A stretch of 64,000 nt of DNA from Actinomycetota bacterium (GTDB lineage: Bacteria > Actinomycetota > Actinomycetes > Streptosporangiales > Streptosporangiaceae), in contig DAHVDE010000004.1 of the NCBI GenBank assembly GCA_027313705.1, positions 1-64,000 of the forward strand. The letters are read 5' to 3'. The notes beneath the pieces are model-generated. The model was given only the letters and a program-made list of their open reading frames with translations, was not told where the DNA came from and did not search any database. This document shows, piece after piece, positions 7,261 to 14,866 of the stretch (position 1 is its first letter; each line of letters opens with the position of its first letter). The position numbers were made by a program, and so were the translations under genes.

Positions 7261-7813
7261 AGGAGCCTGTGGTCAGGGACGCCCTGGTCGAGCGGATCGC
7301 CAGGAGCACGGGCAGCACGATGGCGGGGGAATCCGCGGCTGCCAGGGTTGAGGAAGCCGCTCAGGCGAAGTCGGCTCCGGCCGGGTGACCTGGCAGCAGA
7401 TTCAGGCCGCCTGTGCGAAGCCAGGTCATCGGCTGGCGCTAAGGCGAGTTGTTAGAACTCAGGCAGCCGCCTGTGCCCCGGATGTAATCAGGGTCACAGT
7501 CCGGATCAGCTTCGGGCACGACGGCCCGCAGCATAATTGCGTAAATTCCTAAGTGAGCAGTTTGCAAGTTCGTCAGCGAGGACGCTGAGATTGGCACAGG
7601 CACCAGAAGCGCCGGCCAAGAGCCGGGCGCAGAGCGCTGGGCGCACGCTTGGTACCGGCCCCTGGTGGCAGGTGCTGCGGATCAGCCGCACGCGTGGCGG
7701 GCTGCCAGCGGATATGCCATAGACACCGTCGTTACCAGCGATGTGACGAGCGTGATGTATCCCTCACTGCAACACCGCGCGTGCCCCAGTCAAGATATGT
7801 AAGTCGCTAACTT
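7261..7813. other. Intergenic stretch, no supported gene
   Basis: Only short frames occur. A TTG-initiated 61-codon plus frame at 7537-7722 has no recognisable motif. An AT-richer patch around 7535-7570 could be a promoter, but I cannot assign elements. The last part leads into the PEPCK leader. Confidence 0.5.
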
Positions 7814-7832
7814 GTCAAGCAGTGAGCTTGAC
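7814..7832 (+). promoter_or_regulatory. Hairpin/dyad in the PEPCK leader
   Basis: GTCAAGC at 7814-7820 and GCTTGAC at 7826-7832 form a perfect 7+7 inverted repeat with a 5-base spacer, 20 bp before the pckG start. It overlaps the place where a leader operator or small RNA hairpin would act. An AAGTcgctaACTT dyad lies just before it (7801-7813). Confidence 0.4.
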
Positions 7833-7852
7833 GAACCGAGAGGATCAAGTAC

Positions 7853-9706
7853 GTGGCCTATGTTGATGCCATCCTGGAAGCCGCCCGCCTGAAGAACGAC
7901 CACGTCCGCGAGTACGTGCGCTACTGGGCCGGGATTACTGGCGCGGCCAGCATCGAGGTCGTCGGCGTCGACGACGACGACCGCCTGATCCAGGAAGCTC
8001 TGGCGGCTGGCGAGATCCTGCCGGCTGGCGAAGGCCTCTACTACTCCCGCAGCTACTACAAGGACACCGCTCGCTCGGAAGAGCGCACGATCGTCGCGAC
8101 GAGCAACCCGGCCGACAGGGGCGTGTACGACAACTGGCACCCCGCCGATGAGATGAAGGTAAAGCTGATCGGGCTGATGAGGGGCGCGTCGGCGGGCAAG
8201 ACCATGTACGTCATCCCGTACCTGATGTCGGCTCCCGGATCCCCGCTCGAGAAGTACGCTGCCGGGGTCCAGTTGACCGACAACCGCAGCGTCGTCCTGC
8301 ACATGAACCGGATGTCGCGGGTGGGCGTCGAGTACATCAACAACCTGGCCGACCCGGAAAGCTTCGTGCGCGCCGTGCACGTGACCGGCGACCTGGAGAA
8401 CCTGGGCCAGGGCACCCCGGAGGACAAGCGCTACTTCGTCACCGTGGCCGATGAACGGACGATCCTGCACTTCGGCTCCTCCTACGGCGGCAACGCGCTG
8501 CTCGGCAAGATCGCGCACGGCTTGCGCCAAGCCGCCTATGACGGCTGGTCCTCCGGCAAGTTCCTTGCCGAGCAGTTCATGCTGCTCGGCATTACCGACA
8601 AGGTGACCGGCAAGAAGTGGCACATCGCGGGCGGCTTCCCCTCTGCTTCAGGGAAGACCAATCTCGCCATGACCCTGTCACCCGACGCGCTCGGAGACCG
8701 CTACTACGTCGAGTTCTACGGCGACGACATCGCGTGGATGTGGGTCGGCGAGGATGGCCGCCTGTACGGCATGAACCCCGAGTTCGGCGTATTCGGAGTG
8801 GCCAGGGATACCAACGAGAAGACCAACCCGACCGCGATCGAGGCCATCGCGCCGGGCACCAAGGCGATCTTCACCAACGTCGCCTACAACGCCAAGACCC
8901 ACGAGGTGTGGTTCGAGGGCCGCACGAAGAACCCGCCGGCCGACCTCGACGGCTGGCAGGACTGGAAGGGCACCCCGATCTCGGACCGCTCGCCTGCCGA
9001 GGCGAATGCCCCGTGGGCGCACCCGAACAGCCGGTTCACCACCACGCTCGCCAACGTGCCCAACGTCGCGGCCGACTACGGCAACCCGGCCGGCGTGCCG
9101 ATCGACGGAATCATCTTCGGCGGCAGGACCCGCGACCGCGAGCCGTTGATCCGCGCGATCCGGGATCTCGCCGAAGGGGTGTATGACGGCCTCACCCTAG
9201 GCGCCGAGGCGACCTTCGCCGCCGACGGCCTCGATGGCCAGCTCCGCTACGACCCGATGTCCATGCGCCCGTTCATGTCCTACCCCGAAGGCCCGTACGC
9301 GGCGCACTGGCTCTCGATCATCGGCCAGTGCACATCGAAGCCCATCTTCGCGCACGTCAACTGGTTCCAGAAAGACGCAGGAGACGGCCACTTCTTGTGG
9401 CCAGGCTACCGCGACAACCTGCGCGCGCTGCTGTGGCTCATGCGACTGCGCGACGGCGAGGTCACCGGCGCGGAATCCCCGGTCGGCATCCTGCCGACCA
9501 GGGACCAGCTTAATGTCGACGGCCTTCAGATTGACCCGGCCGACCTCGACAGGCTGCTCACCATCGACGTCGACCGCTGGAAGCAGGAGATGGGCTTCCG
9601 CCAGGCGCACCTGGAGCAGTTCGCCAACCTCCCTGAGGAGATCTGGGCAGCCCACCGCCGCGTCGCCAAGGCCCTGGACGACTGGGCAACCGGACGCGAC
9701 AACTGA
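7853..9706 (+). CDS. pckG: Phosphoenolpyruvate carboxykinase (GTP)
   Basis: 617 aa. Converts oxaloacetate plus GTP to phosphoenolpyruvate, GDP and CO2 (gluconeogenesis, anaplerosis). GTG start at 7853 (MAYVDAILEAA); the RBS is GAGAGGA. Kinase motif 1a is GGFPSASGKTN and the metal site is GDDIAWM; FGGRTRDREPLI and the C-terminal WPGYRDNLR are typical of the GTP family. The position that holds the reactive hyper-conserved Cys in well-studied GTP enzymes (FPSACGKTN) is Ser266 here. Length and other motifs look intact, so it should be active. A strong hairpin follows the stop. Confidence 0.95.
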   Translation: MAYVDAILEAARLKNDHVREYVRYWAGITGAASIEVVGVDDDDRLIQEALAAGEILPAGEGLYYSRSYYKDTARSEERTIVATSNPADRGVYDNWHPADEMKVKLIGLMRGASAGKTMYVIPYLMSAPGSPLEKYAAGVQLTDNRSVVLHMNRMSRVGVEYINNLADPESFVRAVHVTGDLENLGQGTPEDKRYFVTVADERTILHFGSSYGGNALLGKIAHGLRQAAYDGWSSGKFLAEQFMLLGITDKVTGKKWHIAGGFPSASGKTNLAMTLSPDALGDRYYVEFYGDDIAWMWVGEDGRLYGMNPEFGVFGVARDTNEKTNPTAIEAIAPGTKAIFTNVAYNAKTHEVWFEGRTKNPPADLDGWQDWKGTPISDRSPAEANAPWAHPNSRFTTTLANVPNVAADYGNPAGVPIDGIIFGGRTRDREPLIRAIRDLAEGVYDGLTLGAEATFAADGLDGQLRYDPMSMRPFMSYPEGPYAAHWLSIIGQCTSKPIFAHVNWFQKDAGDGHFLWPGYRDNLRALLWLMRLRDGEVTGAESPVGILPTRDQLNVDGLQIDPADLDRLLTIDVDRWKQEMGFRQAHLEQFANLPEEIWAAHRRVAKALDDWATGRDN

Positions 9707-9716
9707 AGGCAGGCCG

Positions 9717-9754
9717 CCGCGGGCCGTTGCGAGTGAAAACGCACCGGCCCGCGG
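9717..9754 (+). terminator. GC-rich hairpin terminator after pckG
   Basis: CCGCGGGCCG (9717-9726) pairs perfectly with CGGCCCGCGG (9745-9754) across an 18-base loop, 10 bp after the pckG stop. There is no U-tract, as is common in high-GC actinobacteria. Confidence 0.7.
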
Positions 9755-9779
9755 CCTGGTGATGTTCCCGTAAGGACTA

Positions 9780-9797
9780 AAGATGACTATTCTTTCC
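9780..9797 (+). repeat. 18-mer shared with the TetR gene start region
   Basis: AAGATGACTATTCTTTCC here and AAGATGACTATACTTTCC at 36041-36058 differ at one base. Here an AAGGA lies 6-7 bases before the internal ATG (9783), so the motif could be the start of a short coding frame (MTILS...). Alternatively TATTCT/TATACT could be a -10 element. Confidence 0.35.
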
Positions 9798-9829
9798 AGT
9801 TACTTAAGATCAGAGTTAACGGGGGTTCG

Positions 9830-9967
9830 ATGGGCTTTCCGCAGGACCAGCCGCCTCAGCCGGGGCAGGCCGACCCGTTCGGGCTGATCTGGACACCCAT
9901 GGCGCTGGCACGCAACGCCAGGAACATGAAGAAGATCCATGCGCTTGCCGCAGGCAGGCAGGCCTGA
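9830..9967 (+). CDS. 45-aa small ORF, unknown
   Basis: ATG at 9830 follows GGGGG and opens a 45-codon frame: Pro/Gln-rich start (MGFPQDQPPQPGQ), then a basic helical stretch (ARNARNMKKIHALAAGRQA). It matches no family I know. It ends where the MarR-like remnant starts, inside a zone of gene decay, so it may be a fragment of a lost gene. Confidence 0.25.
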   Translation: MGFPQDQPPQPGQADPFGLIWTPMALARNARNMKKIHALAAGRQA

Positions 9968-10212
9968 AGGACGCCGACCTGGTGCTGCGCGGCACCGACC
10001 CGCGCAGCAGGTGCATCGTCACCGTCGAGCCCACCGCCGCCAGCCACCGGCTGATCGCCGCCGTTCTGCGTCACCGTCACGAACTGCTCGGCGCGGTGCT
10101 TGACCGGATGACCCCCGCTGATCACGAGGCGGCGGTGCGGGCAGCCCGCTTGTTCGCCAGCCTGAGCGGTGACGCCATCGCCATCGGCGAGGCCGGGCCG
10201 GTGCCACTGTGA
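9961..10212 (+). pseudogene. MarR-type regulator, C-terminal remnant
   Basis: The frame from 9961 reads DLVLRGTDPRSRCIVTVEPT and then a C-terminal helix LLGAVLDRMTPADHEAAV, the wing and dimerisation helix pattern of MarR regulators (LVxRxxDPxDRR... and L..M). The DNA-recognition helices that should precede it are missing, leaving at most 76-84 residues. The stop overlaps the GTG of the next frame by 4 bp, as intact operons do, suggesting the pair once formed a MarR-chloride channel operon. Confidence 0.5.
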
Positions 10213-10492
10213 CATCGGCGGCGCACCGGAACCGCAATCAGCTCGGTGACTTCACTTTCAAGCCGAGGACTCTGCTGATCACCGCCTGGGCACTCCTGGT
10301 CGGCGGTTTCGGCGCGCTTGCCGCATTCGCATTGCTGCGGCTGATCGGACTGATCACCAACCTGGTCTTCTGCTGGGCGTCGGTTACGACGTCATCGACC
10401 AGTTGCTCACCGGCCGCGCGACCGTCGATCACCCCGACCTTGCCGGGCCACTGCGCCACCGCGCTGAACAACTGAGGGGCGCGACAAGGTAA
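10209..10492 (+). pseudogene. ClC chloride channel remnant
   Basis: GTG at 10209 begins with GDFTFKPRTLLITAWAL and continues ALLRLIGLITNLVF, the first transmembrane helix of ClC-type channels. At about 10370 the frame shifts. In the new frame LGVGYDVIDQLLTG follows, resembling an internal ClC segment, and a stop comes at 10490-10492. Roughly three quarters of a normal channel (about 400+ aa) is missing, so this is an internal-deletion relic. Confidence 0.5.
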
Positions 10493-10639
10493 AATGGGCC
10501 GACCACCCGACGCGCGGAGGGCCATCAGCGACCCCGTAACGGTGCGGCCATGTCCCCGGAAGATCAGCTCCAGCAGCTCGCACTGCTCATCAGTCAGCGG
10601 CGGGAAGCTGCCTACCACCCGCTTGATCCAGACGTCCAT
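10238..10639 (-). CDS. Possible small conserved protein, doubtful
   Basis: The minus frame from ATG 10639 begins MDVWIKRVVGSFPPLTDEQ and continues LLELIFRG. This resembles the short N-termini (PPLTDEQRDxLALIL) of small proteins I recall near actinobacterial integrases. GAGGGGTGAGGGGGAG precedes the start. Beyond about residue 35 the frame simply reads antisense to the ClC remnant, so the natural product is probably shorter or truncated. Confidence 0.25.
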   Translation of the reverse strand: MDVWIKRVVGSFPPLTDEQCELLELIFRGHGRTVTGSLMALRASGGRPILPCRAPQLFSAVAQWPGKVGVIDGRAAGEQLVDDVVTDAQQKTRLVISPISRSNANAASAPKPPTRSAQAVISRVLGLKVKSPS

Positions 10640-10740
10640 CTCCCCCTCACCCCTCGCGCGTGTCTGCGCGTACCAAGGCGGGACGAGATGACAGGGCTAC
10701 CGAGGGGTAATCCCTGCGTGTACACAACCAGACTTGCAAT

Positions 10741-10781
10741 GGTTACCTCGTGTTGAAGGCTCCGCCTTCGGTGTCGTAACC
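10741..10781. promoter_or_regulatory. Nested inverted repeat before the WYL regulator
   Basis: GGTTAC (10741-10746) pairs with GTAACC (10776-10781). Inside lies a tight hairpin, GAAGGC-tcc-GCCTTC (10755-10769). The structure ends 18 bp before the regulator start and may be its autoregulatory operator or the end of an upstream transcript. Confidence 0.35.
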
Positions 10782-10799
10782 GACATTTACCTTGGTCAG

Positions 10800-11495
10800 G
10801 TGAACAGGACAGATCGGCTTTACGCGCTAGTGGAAGAACTGCGTGCTATCGCGCCCCGGCCGCGAAGCACGCGCTGGCTAGCCAGGCGGTTCGAAGTCAG
10901 CGCCCGCACGATCGAGCGGGACATCAGCGCGCTTGCGCAGTCCGGCGTGCCGGTATGGGCGCAGCCAGGACGTTCAGGTGGCTACTGCCTGGACAAGCAG
11001 CGCACACTGCCGCCCGTCAACTTCACGCCCGGCGAGGCTATGGCACTGGCGGTCGCGCTGCGGAATATGGCGGGTACGCCGTTCGGCCAGGACGGGGCGG
11101 CTGCCATGCGCAAGGTGCTTGCCGTGATGCGCAAGGAAGACGCAGAAACCGCTCGCGACCTCATGGCCAGGGTCTACCTGGTGGGCGGCGCCGATCCGCC
11201 GCCGTTGCCCGCCGCGATCACCGACGCGCTGCCCGCAGGCCGGGTGCTGAGGATCGGGTACGCCGACAGGCACGACGTCGTCACCAGAAGGGACATCGAG
11301 CCGCTCGGGTACGTCTGCTCGGCCGGCCGCTGGTACCTGCTGGCCTGGTGCCGCCTCCGCGATGCGGTCCGCGCCTTCCGCACCGACCGCATCACCACGG
11401 TCACGTTCACCGCCCAGGTTCTCGCGCCACGCGCGTTGCGGCGCGAGGACCTGGACATCCCTCAGGAAAAACTACGACCCCTGGTGCTGGACTGA
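10800..11495 (+). CDS. HTH/WYL-domain transcriptional regulator (YafY-like)
   Basis: 231 aa from GTG 10800 (MNRTDRLYALVEEL), the conserved family start; a longer frame opens at 10734 but its extra residues are not family-like. N-terminal HTH (about 20-60: STRWLARRFEVSARTIERDI) is followed by the WYL region (YADRHDVVTRRDIEPLGYV, RWYLLAWCRLR). WYL domains bind nucleic-acid or nucleotide-type ligands. It stands alone, divergent from decayed genes, so its target is unknown; the nested inverted repeat upstream suggests self-control. Confidence 0.85.
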   Translation: MNRTDRLYALVEELRAIAPRPRSTRWLARRFEVSARTIERDISALAQSGVPVWAQPGRSGGYCLDKQRTLPPVNFTPGEAMALAVALRNMAGTPFGQDGAAAMRKVLAVMRKEDAETARDLMARVYLVGGADPPPLPAAITDALPAGRVLRIGYADRHDVVTRRDIEPLGYVCSAGRWYLLAWCRLRDAVRAFRTDRITTVTFTAQVLAPRALRREDLDIPQEKLRPLVLD

Positions 11496-11550
11496 CCGCC
11501 AAGGCCGCGCCCTGCCTCGCTAGGCGGGCGCGGCCAGGCCAGCGGCTCGC

Positions 11551-11922
11551 TCAGGGCGCCATCGTGAAGACCTCGAACTGGTTGCCTGCCGGGTCGAGCA
11601 GATGGGCGAACGTCACCCCGCCCGGAGTCACCTCCGGTGCCCGCCTGACTGTGCCCCCGGCTGCCTCCACGCGGCGGCACGTCTCGGCGACATCTGAGAC
11701 CAGCACGCCGAACACCGCGTAACCAGGCAGCTTCCCGCCGGTATCGAACAGCCCGCCGGTGTGCAATCCAGGGCCGTCCCCCGCCGCGATCTGCTGGTAT
11801 CCCGCCGGGTCGCCCTCCTGATCACCGACGGTCCAGCCGAAGACCTCACCGTAGAACTTCGCCGCCTCCGCCGGATTGTCAGTTCCGATCTCGAACCACG
11901 CGATGCCGTTGAATCCCGCCAT
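11551..11922 (-). CDS. VOC (glyoxalase/bleomycin-resistance fold) protein
   Basis: 123 aa from ATG 11922, chosen because GGAGG lies 7 bp upstream; a longer frame starts at 12015. It shows two beta-alpha-beta-beta-beta halves: GIAWFEIGTDNPAEAAKFYGEVFGW at the start and LLDPAGNQFEVF near the end. Members bind a metal or act as lyases, dioxygenases or antibiotic binders; the substrate cannot be read from sequence. It is divergently placed from prfC. Confidence 0.8.
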   Translation of the reverse strand: MAGFNGIAWFEIGTDNPAEAAKFYGEVFGWTVGDQEGDPAGYQQIAAGDGPGLHTGGLFDTGGKLPGYAVFGVLVSDVAETCRRVEAAGGTVRRAPEVTPGGVTFAHLLDPAGNQFEVFTMAP

Positions 11923-12109
11923 GTCAGCCTCCTCGCGCCTGCTGCGGGCCTGTCCCGCGACAACCACGATCCCTGGCCGCGGCGACAACCCCCTGTCGGA
12001 ATATCCGTCCGTCAATCAGCGGCCCTGCAAGATCCCGGCCCGCCGAGGACACGCGGCAGGATGGCAAGCCACGTATGCTTCGAAGGTTCGCGACGGGGAG
12101 AAACGGCAA

Positions 12110-13729
12110 GTGACGCAAGTGGTAATTCCGGCCGGCCAGGCCGAAGCAGACAGCGAGGTGCTGGCGCAGGCGGCGCGCAGGCGCACGTTCGCGGTGATCA
12201 GCCATCCTGACGCAGGCAAGTCGACGCTGACCGAGGCCCTGGCCTTGCACGCGTCGGCGATCGGCCAGGCCGGAGCCGTGCACGGCAAGTCAGGCAGGCG
12301 GGGGGTGACCTCGGACTGGATGGCGATAGAACGGGAGCGCGGCATCTCGATCACCTCGGCCACGCTGCGGTTCTCCTTCCAGAACGCGGTGCTCAACCTG
12401 CTCGACACCCCTGGGCACGCGGACTTCTCCGAGGATACCTACCGCGTGCTGGAGGCGGTGGACTGCGCGATCATGCTGCTTGACTCGGCCAAGGGTCTCG
12501 AGGCCCAGACGCTGAAACTGTTCGACGTCTGCCGGGCCAGGCGCGTCCCTGTAATCACGTTCGTGAACAAATGGGACCGGCCTGGCCGCGAGCCGCTCGA
12601 ACTCCTAGACGAGATCGAGCAGCGGATCGGGCTGGCGCCGACCCCGGTGAACTGGCCTGCCGGAGTGGCCGGGAATTTCCGCGGGCTGATCGAGCGGAGC
12701 ACAGGCGTGCTCACCATGTTCACCCGCGCGCCTGGCGGTGCCGGGCGCGCGGGTGAGGAACGCCTGACCGCGGCCCAGGCCTCCGAGCACGGCGGAGCCG
12801 CCTACGAGGCGGCGGCCGAGGAACTCGCCCTGCTTGACGAGATCGGCTCGGCCGTCGACCTGCCGTCCTTCCTGGCCGGGGAGTCCTCGCCGGTGCTGTT
12901 CGGCGCCGCCCTGCCCAACTTCGGTGTGCGGCGCTTGCTTGAGGCGCTGCTCGAACTGGCACCCGCGCCGGCACCGCGCCTCGACGTGGCGGGCGAGCCA
13001 CGCCAGGTGCACGCGCCCTTTTCCGGCCTGGTCTTCAAGGTTCAAGCCAACATGAACCGGGCTCACCGCGACCGGGTGGCGTTCGTGCGCGTGTGCTCTG
13101 GCCGGTTCGAACGCGGGATGGTACTCACCCACGCCGCGACCGGCCGGCCCTTCGCCACCAAGTACGCCCAGGCGATGTTCGGCCAGGACAGGCAGACCCT
13201 GGATGTCGCCTACCCAGGCGACGTGATCGGCCTGGTCAACGCCACTGCCTTGCGACCGGGTGACACCCTCTACGACACGATGCCGGTGCACTTCCCGCCA
13301 ATCCCCAGTTTCTCCCCTGAGCATTTCGCCGTCGCCCGCTGCAAGGACTCAAGCAAGCACAAGCAGTTCCGCAAGGGGATCAGCCAGCTTGACACCGAGG
13401 GAGTCATCCAGATCCTGTCTTCCGACGTACGCGGCGATCAGGCGCCAGTGCTGGCCGCGGTCGGGCCGCTTCAGTTCGACGTCACAGCGGACCGCCTGGA
13501 ACACGAGTACGGGGTACCCGTCGAACTCGAGCATCTCGGCTACACGATAGCCAGGCGAACCGACGTCAGCGGAGCGGCCGAACTCGCCGGGAAGCGCGGC
13601 GCGGAGGTACTGACCAGGCGCCTCGACGGAGCGCTGCTGGTGCTGTTCACCGACAGATGGCGGCTGACCACCATCAAGCACGACCACCCCGGTCTGCGCC
13701 TTGACCCGCTGCTGGCGGGCGCGGAGTAG
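12110..13729 (+). CDS. prfC: Peptide chain release factor 3
   Basis: 539-aa translational GTPase that removes RF1/RF2 from the ribosome after termination. GTG start at 12110 (MTQVVIPAG), with GGGGAG upstream; the frame extends back to 11876 but that part is not conserved. G1 SHPDAGKST, switch/G2 RERGISIT, G3 DTPGHADF, G4 FVNKWDRPG. Domain II and the RF3 C-terminal domain (SSDVRGDQAPVLAAVGPLQFD) are complete. Length fits RF3 (about 530), and the G-domain layout without EF-G domain IV excludes EF-G. Confidence 0.95.
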   Translation: MTQVVIPAGQAEADSEVLAQAARRRTFAVISHPDAGKSTLTEALALHASAIGQAGAVHGKSGRRGVTSDWMAIERERGISITSATLRFSFQNAVLNLLDTPGHADFSEDTYRVLEAVDCAIMLLDSAKGLEAQTLKLFDVCRARRVPVITFVNKWDRPGREPLELLDEIEQRIGLAPTPVNWPAGVAGNFRGLIERSTGVLTMFTRAPGGAGRAGEERLTAAQASEHGGAAYEAAAEELALLDEIGSAVDLPSFLAGESSPVLFGAALPNFGVRRLLEALLELAPAPAPRLDVAGEPRQVHAPFSGLVFKVQANMNRAHRDRVAFVRVCSGRFERGMVLTHAATGRPFATKYAQAMFGQDRQTLDVAYPGDVIGLVNATALRPGDTLYDTMPVHFPPIPSFSPEHFAVARCKDSSKHKQFRKGISQLDTEGVIQILSSDVRGDQAPVLAAVGPLQFDVTADRLEHEYGVPVELEHLGYTIARRTDVSGAAELAGKRGAEVLTRRLDGALLVLFTDRWRLTTIKHDHPGLRLDPLLAGAE

Positions 13730-13741
13730 CTACTCGCGTAG

Positions 13742-14569
13742 TTACCTGCGCCGGCCGACTCCGCACCAGAAGACACGGGAGCCGTCGGTATCGGCGGCGG
13801 CCGGGTCTTCAGATCCCCAGATGCCGACGTGGCAGAGGGCAGGACTGGCTCCCGCGACAGGCGGGACAAGCTCAAGACCGGCGAAGAACCGCTCGATCTC
13901 GGCCCGGCTCCGCGGATAGGCACGCTCGGTCGCCCTGGTGTAAATCTGCACCCCGGTGGCGATCGACCTCGGCGGCACCTTATCGCCGGTGATGTGCGAC
14001 AGCGCCAGGCAGCTACCTGGTGCCATGGCGGCTACGTAGCGATCGACGATGCCCCACGGGCCGAAATCGTCGCCAACAAACTGAAGCACCGCCGTCATCA
14101 AGAATCCGACCGGCTGCCTGAAGTCGATCAGGCGCCGCACTTCCTCATGGTTGAGCACGGCATCCGGGTCACGCAGATCGGCCTGGATTACCGCCGTCGT
14201 ACCGTCTTCGGTGAGCAACTCGCGCGCGAGCACCAGGACCATCGGGTCATTGTCGACATATACTACTTTAGCGTCAGGATTAATGGCGTGCAGTACCTCA
14301 TGGGTATTGCTCTGAGTCGGCAAGCCCGCGCCAATGTCAATGAACTGGCCGATTCCCTCCTCGATCGCCATCCACCTGGCTGCCCGGCCGTGGAACCCCC
14401 GGTTCGCCCAGGCCGCGTCCTCGAGATCGGGAAGCTGCGCGCGGAACTCCTCGGTGGCATCCCTGTCCACCTGAAAGTTGTGCGTACCACCCAGCATGTA
14501 GTCATACATCCTTGCCGGGCTCGGCCTCGTCGCGTCGACGCCGGGTGGTACCAGCTCAGGGTTAGCCAT
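13742..14569 (-). CDS. DUF574 SAM-dependent methyltransferase
   Basis: 275 aa from ATG 14569 (MANPELVPPGVD), preceded by GGAGGTGGC; ten codons of upstream frame were not used. Family landmarks: PSPARMYDYMLGGTHNFQVDR near the N-terminus, the SAM-binding strand FIDIGAGLPT, and VVYVDNDPMV for the adenosine-binding acid. This family (PF04672) is expanded in Streptomyces-like actinobacteria, often near XRE/DUF397 pairs; the substrate is unknown. Convergent with prfC. TTACGTAA, a perfect palindrome at 14581-14588, lies just upstream of its Shine-Dalgarno. Confidence 0.9.
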   Translation of the reverse strand: MANPELVPPGVDATRPSPARMYDYMLGGTHNFQVDRDATEEFRAQLPDLEDAAWANRGFHGRAARWMAIEEGIGQFIDIGAGLPTQSNTHEVLHAINPDAKVVYVDNDPMVLVLARELLTEDGTTAVIQADLRDPDAVLNHEEVRRLIDFRQPVGFLMTAVLQFVGDDFGPWGIVDRYVAAMAPGSCLALSHITGDKVPPRSIATGVQIYTRATERAYPRSRAEIERFFAGLELVPPVAGASPALCHVGIWGSEDPAAADTDGSRVFWCGVGRRR

Positions 14570-14866
14570 GCCACCTCCAATTACGTAAATGGTACACATG
14601 CTGGCCCGGAAATCCCCGGAATCCCGGCGACCCGGATCTCCACGTGAACTACACGCAGAGTGCGCGGCTACATCACAGCCGGTGAGTTATATCCAGGTGT
14701 AGTGATTCGGACGCAGGGGCGATCAAGGGGGAACGAGATGGCTCGGCAGACCACTCTGGTGCCGCCATCTCGCTGAGCGACCGCGTCCAGCGCGTTGGCC
14801 GTGTCCGGATGTTGCGGGGGCATATCCGGGCAGGCCAACGCGATCTTGTCACGCTCGGCGGGCCGA
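14570..14866. other. Intergenic region, possible HTH fragment
   Basis: GGGGGAACGAG precedes an ATG at 14738, opening a frame of only 12 codons. In another frame SLSDRVQRVGRVRMLRGHIRAG vaguely recalls the start of an XRE-type protein, the usual DUF574 neighbour. It is too short and broken to call a gene. Confidence 0.3.

Noticed and set aside
7537-7722. 61-codon TTG-initiated frame before pckG
   Set aside because: No ribosome site and no family resemblance; Ser/Ala/Arg-rich as expected from chance frames.
9821-9900. tRNA-like GGTTCGA sequence
   Set aside because: No acceptor stem or anticodon arm at the right distances; part of an ORF leader.
11876-12109. 78-codon N-terminal extension of release factor 3
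   Set aside because: Overlaps the VOC gene start and promoter gap; RF3 family begins near 12110.
14738-14866. XRE-like fragment next to the DUF574 gene
   Set aside because: Only a vague resemblance over about 20 residues, with an immediate stop in the ATG frame.
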